From positions 248,001 to 312,000 of the forward strand of contig NZ_JACHLR010000003.1 in assembly GCF_014204535.1 (NCBI RefSeq): DNA of 64,000 bases, read 5' to 3'. Below the pieces are notes generated by a model that saw only the letters and a program-made list of their open reading frames with translations, did not search any database and was not told the DNA's origin. Positions 58,982 through 64,000 of this stretch are shown piece after piece (position 1 is the first letter of the stretch; each line of letters starts with the position of its first letter). This DNA is from Novosphingobium chloroacetimidivorans (GTDB lineage: Bacteria; Pseudomonadota; Alphaproteobacteria; Sphingomonadales; Sphingomonadaceae). The position numbers and the translations under genes were made by a program.

Positions 58982-59764
58982 TCAGTGGTGGCAGGCCATC
59001 GCCTCGACCACGTCCTCCAGACGGGCCGGGTCGCCGATCGCAAGGACATGCCCATCCGAGCCCTGGTGCAGCGGCTCGCCGTTCCAGTCGCACATGGTGC
59101 CGCCGGCGCCCTCGACCACCGGCACCAGCGCGGCCCAGTCATGAAGCTGCAGCCCCGCCTCGCAGATCAGGTCGAGGTTGCCGCTCGCCAGCAGGCCATA
59201 GTTGTAACAGTCGCCGCCCATCATCATGCGCTTGTGATCGGTCTTGGCGGCAAGCGACATGAAGTGCTCGCCCTCATGATCGTCGAAGTATTGCGGCCCG
59301 GTGGTGGCAAGCGTCGCCTGGTCGAGCGTCGGGCAGGCGCGGGTGCGCACCTCCATTCCGTTGAAGGTCGTCACCCGACCGCTGGCGCCGACCCAGCGCT
59401 CGCCCAGGATCGGCTGGTCGATTACGCCCAGCACCGGCCAGCCATCGACCAGCAGCGCGATCAGCGTGCCGAAGATCGGGCGTCCGGCCAGGAACGACAC
59501 CGTGCCGTCGATCGGGTCGAGCACCCAGGTGCGGTTGCTGCCCCCCTGTTCCTCGCCGTACTCCTCACCGATCACACCGTCACGCGGCACTTCGGCCTTG
59601 AGGATGCGGCGCATGGCCTCCTCCGCGGCGCGATCGGCGATCGTCACGGGCGAGGCATCGGGCTTGCGCTCGGACAAGAGGCCGGACCGGAAATGCGGGC
59701 GGATCGCCGCCCCTGCCGCATCGGCGAGGCGCATGGCAAGGGCGAGTTCGTCATCGAGTTTCAT
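58982..59764 (-). CDS. hisN: Histidinol-phosphatase, inositol monophosphatase family
   Basis: 260 residues from ATG at 59764. Lithium-sensitive phosphatase fold with SPVTIADRAAEEAMRRIL, GEEYGEEQGGS, the metal-binding WVLDPIDGTVSFLAGRPIFG and the second-half AGLQLHDWAALVPVVEGAGG. Sequence details, such as TVSF and MMGGDCYNYGLLASG, match the HisN branch that dephosphorylates histidinol phosphate in alphaproteobacteria, rather than SuhB; this assignment is by similarity only. No other his gene is adjacent. Confidence 0.9.
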   Translation of the reverse strand: MKLDDELALAMRLADAAGAAIRPHFRSGLLSERKPDASPVTIADRAAEEAMRRILKAEVPRDGVIGEEYGEEQGGSNRTWVLDPIDGTVSFLAGRPIFGTLIALLVDGWPVLGVIDQPILGERWVGASGRVTTFNGMEVRTRACPTLDQATLATTGPQYFDDHEGEHFMSLAAKTDHKRMMMGGDCYNYGLLASGNLDLICEAGLQLHDWAALVPVVEGAGGTMCDWNGEPLHQGSDGHVLAIGDPARLEDVVEAMACHH

Positions 59765-59952
59765 GACGCCTGCTGTGCCACCGGCGTCCCCTGCCCGCAA
59801 GTAACCGCTCGCTACTGGACGGCCGCTCAATAACGCGAGACCAACAACTTATGTCATGTCTTTTTCGCAACACCGTGTAAGGGAAACAATTGCGTAACTC
59901 GGCCGATACGCTTTAACCATTATGCTGGACACCAACGCAACTTGAGAGGGGC

Positions 59953-60891
59953 ATGATCCGTTCTTCGCGACCGGCCGTAGACCCTCGCATCGCGCCCGCC
60001 TATGGTGTGACGCGGGATGGTCAGCCGCTGTCCTACAATCGCGCTCCGTCGCCCGACTTGTCCGCATGGGTCGCGCGGCTTTCCGTGGCCAAGCTGCACC
60101 TGCAGCCCGGCCATACGCTGGCGTGCGGACTCTTCGCCGACACGGCCGGGATCCGCATCCAGCTTGCGGGCGCGTTCGAGCTGGCAACTCTCGACGGAGT
60201 GCAGGATCATACGCGCGGCGCCTTGTTTTGCGGACCACATTCCCGCCTGATGCCGGTTCGCGTGCGTGGCGACTTCATCTCGATCGGACTATCGCTGCGA
60301 CCCAGCGCCTGCACCGCGCTGATGGGACCGGTGTTACCCCAGTACGTCGACCGAGTGGTTCCAACTCGCAAGTGGTCGCCCGAATACCTGCTGTCGCTCT
60401 TCGATCCCGCAGGTTCTCCGGAAGGTTGGCTGACCAGCCTTGAAGACGCGGTGCGCAGGGCGATCGTAGAGCACAAGGACGCCGGACCCGAACCGATCAC
60501 CGCGCGGTTCGAGGAGATCGCCTTCACCGATCCGGCCATGTCGGTCGCCCAGGCCGCCCGCGAGCTCGAGGTCGACCGCAGGCGGCTGGAGCGGCTGGTG
60601 CTGCGCGACTTCGGCATGCCGCCCAAGCAAGTGCTGAAGCGCGCGCGCGCGCTCGACATGGCGAGCCACTTGCGCGGTGTGGCCGATGGCGACGAGGGCG
60701 AGGCGCTGGCGCTGCGCTACTACGACGAAAGCCACCTGATCCGCGAATTCGTGGAGCTGTTCGGCATGTCGCCGCGCCAGTTCACCGCTTTGCCCCAGCC
60801 CCTGCTGACGCTGACCCTGGAAGCGCGGCAGGCGCGCCGGCTCGAGATGATGAACAGGCTTGCGCCGGGCGACAAGCGGCCCTGGGAATAG
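59953..60891 (+). CDS. AraC-family transcriptional regulator
   Basis: 312 residues, with GAGAGGGGC before the ATG. The N-terminal 170 residues form a sensing domain (HLQPGHTLACGLFADTAGIR, VRGDFISIGLSLRPSACTAL) without an obvious cupin metal site. The C-terminal AraC domain has two helix-turn-helix units: MSVAQAARELEVDRRRLERL and YYDESHLIREFVELFGMSPR with QFTALPQP. The 188-bp divergent gap to hisN is AT-richer near 59890-59925 and contains TTAACCAT. Its targets are unknown; the hydrolase cluster 3-7 kb away is one possibility. Confidence 0.88.
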   Translation: MIRSSRPAVDPRIAPAYGVTRDGQPLSYNRAPSPDLSAWVARLSVAKLHLQPGHTLACGLFADTAGIRIQLAGAFELATLDGVQDHTRGALFCGPHSRLMPVRVRGDFISIGLSLRPSACTALMGPVLPQYVDRVVPTRKWSPEYLLSLFDPAGSPEGWLTSLEDAVRRAIVEHKDAGPEPITARFEEIAFTDPAMSVAQAARELEVDRRRLERLVLRDFGMPPKQVLKRARALDMASHLRGVADGDEGEALALRYYDESHLIREFVELFGMSPRQFTALPQPLLTLTLEARQARRLEMMNRLAPGDKRPWE

Positions 60892-60948
60892 GGTATGGCC
60901 GGCGCCACCTCTCCCGCGTGGGGAGAGGATGGCTGCCTTGCGACCCGA

Positions 60949-61884
60949 TCAATCGAACAGGCTGGAGACGGAGCTTTCGTCGGCGATGCGGCGGATCGCC
61001 TCGCCCAGCAGCGGCGCGATGGTCAGGGTGCGGATGCGGGTCGAGTCCTTCGTGGCGTCGGTCGCCAGGATCGAATCGGTGATCACCAGCTCGGTCAGGG
61101 CCGAGTTGTTGACCCGCGCGACCGCCCCGCCCGAGAGCACGCCATGGGTGATATAGGCGGTGACGCTCTTGGCGCCGGCATCGAGCAGCGCCTGGGCGGC
61201 GTTGCACAAGGTGCCGCCCGAATCGATGATGTCGTCGATCAGGATGCAGCAGCGGCCCTTCACGTCGCCGATGATGTTCATGACTTCGGACTGGCCGGGC
61301 TTGTCGCGGCGCTTGTCGACGATCGCCAGCGGCGCGTTGTCGAGCCGCTTGGCGAGCGCACGGGCGCGCACCACGCCGCCGACGTCGGGCGAGACGACCA
61401 TCAGCTCCTGCTCGCCATAGCGAGCCTGGATATCGGCGCTCATCACCGGAGCGGCGAACAGGTTGTCGGTGGGGATGTCGAAGAAGCCCTGGATCTGCCC
61501 GGCATGCAGGTCGACCGAAAGCACGCGGTCGGCACCGGCCTGGGTGATCAGGTTGGCGACCAGCTTGGCCGAGATCGGCGTGCGCGGGCCCGGCTTGCGA
61601 TCCTGGCGGGCATAGCCGAAGTAGGGCACCACCGCGGTGATCCGCTTGGCCGAGGCGCGGCGCAGCGCATCGATGCAGATCAGCAGTTCCATCAGGTTGT
61701 CGTTGCACGGGAAGCTGGTCGGCTGGACCACGAACACGTCCTCGCCGCGCACGTTCTCGTGGATTTCGACGAAGACCTCCTCGTCGGCGAAGCGGCGCAC
61801 GCTGGCATCGGTCAGCGGCAGCTCGAGGTAGGCCGCCACTGCGCGCGCCAGCGGCAGATTGCTGTTGCCGGACATGATCTTCAT
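60949..61884 (-). CDS. prs: Ribose-phosphate pyrophosphokinase
   Basis: Makes PRPP from ribose 5-phosphate and ATP. 311 residues from ATG at 61884. Motifs: [80 protein letters not shown], and the PRPP loop [20 protein letters not shown]. Complete relative to the roughly 310-residue family. Convergent with the AraC gene; a single-arm CCTCTCCCGCGTGGGGAGAGG hairpin (60909-60929) lies between them and may terminate both. Confidence 0.97.
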   Translation of the reverse strand: MKIMSGNSNLPLARAVAAYLELPLTDASVRRFADEEVFVEIHENVRGEDVFVVQPTSFPCNDNLMELLICIDALRRASAKRITAVVPYFGYARQDRKPGPRTPISAKLVANLITQAGADRVLSVDLHAGQIQGFFDIPTDNLFAAPVMSADIQARYGEQELMVVSPDVGGVVRARALAKRLDNAPLAIVDKRRDKPGQSEVMNIIGDVKGRCCILIDDIIDSGGTLCNAAQALLDAGAKSVTAYITHGVLSGGAVARVNNSALTELVITDSILATDATKDSTRIRTLTIAPLLGEAIRRIADESSVSSLFD

Positions 61885-62072
61885 TGCGAGCTGTTCCTTG
61901 GCCACCCGAGACGCGCCCGCCTCTAACCGAGCGTCACGCGATTGCAAGATGAGGCTGGGGAGGGCCGGCCGTCAAATCATGCAGCAAAGTCTGGCGTATA
62001 CCGCTTCGCGTGCGATTCGGTCGCTGGTCGCGTGCGCCCTCCGCCCTGGGGATCTGCCCTGAGCCGGATCGA

Positions 62073-62163
62073 TCGTCGCCCCCGCGCAGGCGGGGGCCCC
62101 GCTTCTTTCTCCGCGCCCGGTGCAAGAGGAACAAGCGGGGTCCCCGCCTGCGCGGGGACGACG
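62073..62163. repeat. Palindromic repeat A14
   Basis: Inverted relative to A1: left arm CGTCGCCCCCGCGCAGGCGG, right arm AAGCGGGGTCCCCGCCTGCG. It lies in the 339-bp glpX-prs gap; the rest of that gap (61885-62072, 62164-62223) shows no gene. Confidence 0.83.
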
Positions 62164-62223
62164 GAGATCAGAGATGACGGAATTGAGAGTTGTTTGCCGC
62201 CTTGGCATGGCGGCCCTCACATC

Positions 62224-63213
62224 TCACCGGGTCCGATGTTCGCCCTTGATCCAGCGCACCGTGCCCGAGCTCGCGCGCATGACGACGCTCTCGGTGGTCA
62301 TCTTGCCACCCTTCAGGCGCTTCACGCCATCGAGCAGCGAACCGCTGGTGACGCCCGTGGCGGCAAAGATGCAGTCGCCCTTGGCGAGGTCTTCCAGCTT
62401 GTAGATCCGGTCGAGGTCCTCGATGCCCCACTTGCGGGCGCGGCCGCGCTCGTCGTCGTTGCGGAACAGCAGCCGGCCGTTGAACTGGCCGCCGACGCAG
62501 CGCAGGGCCGCAGCCGCCAGCACGCCCTCGGGCGCGCCGCCGGAACCCATGTACAGGTCGATCGTGGTATCCTCGTCGGTCACCGCGATCACGCCGGCGA
62601 CATCGCCGTCGCCGATCAGCACGACGCCGCAGCCCAGAGCGCGCAGCTCGGCGATCAGCGCCTCGTGACGGGGCCGGTCGAGCACGCAGACGTTGATCTG
62701 GCCGGGCTCGACGCCCTTCGCGGCGGCGACGGCCTTGACGTTCTCGGTCGGTGATTTGTCGAGCGAGATGATGCCCTCGGGGTAACCGGGACCGACCGCC
62801 AGCTTGTCCATGTAGACGTCCGGCGCGTTCAACAGGCCGCCTTCTTCCGCAGCTGCCAGCACCGCCAGCGAGTTCGGTCCGGCCTTGGCGCAGATGGTGG
62901 TGCCTTCCAGCGGATCGAGCGCGATGTCGATCTTGGGGCCGCTGCCCGGCGCGCCGCCGACCTTCTCGCCGATGAACAGCATCGGCGCTTCGTCGCGCTC
63001 ACCCTCGCCGATGACCACGGTGCCGTCCATGTAGAGCCCGTCGAACGCCTTGCGCATGGCCTCGACGGCGGCATGGTCCGCCGCCTTCTCGTCGCCCCGG
63101 CCGATCAGCTCGGATGCGGCGATGGCGGCGGCTTCGGTGACGCGGACCATCTCCAGAACGAGAACGCGATCGAGAACTTTGCTTGCGGGCGTCGACTTGT
63201 TCTGCATGTTCAC
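62224..63213 (-). CDS. glpX: Class II fructose-1,6-bisphosphatase GlpX
   Basis: Gluconeogenic phosphatase, 329 residues; start at 63213 or two codons on at 63207. Motifs: LDRVLVLEMVRVTEAAAIAA, GRGDEKAADHAAVEAMRKAF, GEGERDEAPMLFIGEKVGG, IDIALDPLEGTTICAKAGPN, YMGSGGAPEGVLAAAALRCV, and C-terminal CIFAATGVTSGSLLDGVK. In alphaproteobacteria glpX usually follows homoserine dehydrogenase; here the two are separated by a small plus-strand gene. Confidence 0.96.
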   Translation of the reverse strand: MNMQNKSTPASKVLDRVLVLEMVRVTEAAAIAASELIGRGDEKAADHAAVEAMRKAFDGLYMDGTVVIGEGERDEAPMLFIGEKVGGAPGSGPKIDIALDPLEGTTICAKAGPNSLAVLAAAEEGGLLNAPDVYMDKLAVGPGYPEGIISLDKSPTENVKAVAAAKGVEPGQINVCVLDRPRHEALIAELRALGCGVVLIGDGDVAGVIAVTDEDTTIDLYMGSGGAPEGVLAAAALRCVGGQFNGRLLFRNDDERGRARKWGIEDLDRIYKLEDLAKGDCIFAATGVTSGSLLDGVKRLKGGKMTTESVVMRASSGTVRWIKGEHRTR

Positions 63214-63274
63214 TCCGGATTAAGCGGGTACGGCGTGCTAAAAGGCACGATGCGCTTAGACAGAGGAACTGTGA

Positions 63275-63727
63275 TTGTCGAGACGAAGCGCCCCCATCCT
63301 CGCGTTGTTCTTCGCACTTGCGGCGACATCGCCCGCGATCGCCCAGAATGTTTCCGAGGCCGACCGCGAAGTGGCCCGCGGATTGATGCTGCGCGTGGGC
63401 AAGTATGCCAAGCCCGTCCGCCCGCGCTGCGAGGCGCCCAAGGGTGACGACATCATCGTGTGCGCGCGCGACAACGAGCAGTTCCGCGCGCAGTCGAGCA
63501 GCGCCGAGGATCCGACCGGCAGGGCCGGCACGGACGACGGCCGCCTGACGCCTCCCGACGTCTCGGGCAACGGCATCTTCAAGGGCAAGCCGACGATGGG
63601 GGGAATGTGCCTGATCCCGCCCTGCGCCGGCCCGAAGGCCTACATGATCGACTTGTCGAGCATTCCCGAGGCGCCGGCCGGGTCTGACGCGGACAGGATC
63701 GCCAAGGGCGAGATCAAGGTGCCATAG
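63275..63727 (+). CDS. Secreted hypothetical protein with paired-Cys GDDIIVCAR motif
   Basis: 150 residues from TTG at 63275, preceded by AGAGGA at seven bases. Signal peptide SRRSAPILALFFALAATSPA ending IAQ. The mature part carries CEAPKGDDIIVCARDNEQFR, the same Cys-x4/5-GD[DE]Ix-VCAR arrangement as the protein at 13237-13794, and a second cysteine pair in GGMCLIPPCAGPKAYMIDLS. Unknown function; probably a periplasmic protein with disulfides. It lies between glpX and the homoserine dehydrogenase gene, both on the other strand. Confidence 0.75.
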   Translation: MSRRSAPILALFFALAATSPAIAQNVSEADREVARGLMLRVGKYAKPVRPRCEAPKGDDIIVCARDNEQFRAQSSSAEDPTGRAGTDDGRLTPPDVSGNGIFKGKPTMGGMCLIPPCAGPKAYMIDLSSIPEAPAGSDADRIAKGEIKVP

Positions 63728-63730
63728 CCT

Positions 63731-63843
63731 GGCGTCGTCCCGGGCTTGACCCGGGACCGGTTGCGGTCGCGACGAGCCCCGCTGCGCATGCGAGAGCCTG
63801 GGACATGGCGGAACCGGTCCCGGGTCGAGCCCGGGACGACGCC
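63731..63843. repeat. Palindromic repeat A15 (CCCGGG subtype)
   Basis: Long perfect arms GGCGTCGTCCCGGGCTTGAC, CCGGGACCGGTT on the left and AACCGGTCCCGGGTCGAGCC, CGGGACGACGCC on the right; loop about 50 bp. Between convergent genes. Confidence 0.83.
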
Positions 63844-63863
63844 GGCCCTCGACCCTGGCGCGT

Positions 63864-64000
63864 TTACCCTCCGATGATCTGCATCACCAGCGGCGGCTTG
63901 GCGACGCTGTCCGAGCCCTGGAGGATGCGCAGTGCCTCGCTCACGCCCGATTCCGGACCCTCGTGAGTGACCAGGGCGACGATCACCTCGCCCTCTTCGC
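63864..64000 (-). CDS. Homoserine dehydrogenase (partial, C-terminal ACT domain)
   Basis: Only the last 45 codons are in the window; the gene continues beyond base 64000. The visible C-terminus reads EEGEVIVALVTHEGPESGVS, then EALRILQGSDSVAKPPLVMQ and IIGG before TAA at 63864-63866. This matches the C-terminal ACT-domain end of homoserine dehydrogenase, and hom is the usual neighbour of glpX. The call rests on a short segment plus context. Confidence 0.7.
   Translation of the reverse strand, partial: EEGEVIVALVTHEGPESGVSEALRILQGSDSVAKPPLVMQIIGG

Noticed and set aside
59905..59925. TTAACCAT upstream of the AraC gene as a CtrA site
   Set aside because: Only one half-site; the second half seven bases on does not match TTAA.
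7675..63843. CRISPR array
   Set aside because: The repeats are dispersed single copies in separate intergenic gaps with no regular spacers and no cas genes.

Overview
The window is high-GC chromosomal DNA from an alphaproteobacterium, most likely a sphingomonad such as Novosphingobium, Sphingobium or Sphingomonas. The cell-cycle regulators SciP and TrcR, Coq7, a bactofilin next to an M23 peptidase, twin-transmembrane HIG1-type and DUF1192 proteins, and the gene order proA-nadD-rsfS-rlmH-envC-ctpA support this. The genus is inferred from protein flavour and intergenic palindromes, not tested. I found 67 protein genes, two of them cut by the window edges, and no rRNA, tRNA, prophage, IS element or CRISPR array.

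Layout. 1-3303: RND efflux adaptor and permease (permease cut at the left edge). 3594-5953: sciP, a small upstream gene, mnmA and a small membrane protein. 6132-13107: a serine-hydrolase-like lipoprotein, a pdxH-CDF-phzF operon, and divergently a DnaJ-type co-chaperone, a BrkB protein and fabI. 13237-21078: a long minus-strand run with roles in proline and NAD synthesis, ribosome biogenesis and envelope maintenance (proA, nadD, rsfS, rlmH, envC-like, ctpA, dsbB, coq7, a secreted protein). 21323-29560: M23 peptidase and bactofilin, trcR, GST, a quinone-oxidoreductase operon, and clpA behind a clear sigma-32-type promoter. 29854-33340: an exonuclease/ATP-dependent DNA ligase pair and an AT-rich orphan gene. 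33427-46806: mostly core genes (thiD, glmM, DAACS symporter, HNH nuclease, gluQ, cobalamin adenosyltransferase, hydroxyacyl-CoA dehydrogenase, mutS, maeB).

46972-57188 is the most accessory-looking region: TauE permease, pirin and a divergent LysR regulator, TMEM175-type channel, YoaK protein, then a minus-strand group comprising an alginate-export-type porin, DoxX, a Tat-exported YtcJ amidohydrolase with a Cys/His-rich tail, XapX, a haloperoxidase-type hydrolase and a YcaC-like hydrolase. An inverted-repeat-rich control region lies upstream of the last gene. 57611-64000 returns to core genes (trmB, hisN, an AraC-type regulator, prs, glpX, the end of homoserine dehydrogenase).

The dominant non-coding feature is a set of dispersed palindromic repeats. 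At least six families fill nearly every sizeable co-directional or convergent gap and are almost absent from divergent promoter gaps. In two places a repeat end appears to supply the Shine-Dalgarno sequence of the next gene. I did not find an unmistakable new system. The best leads are the hydrolase/porin cluster with its control region, the extra membrane segments in the RND permease, a serine hydrolase lacking its catalytic Lys and Tyr, and the repeats that have become part of gene expression signals.
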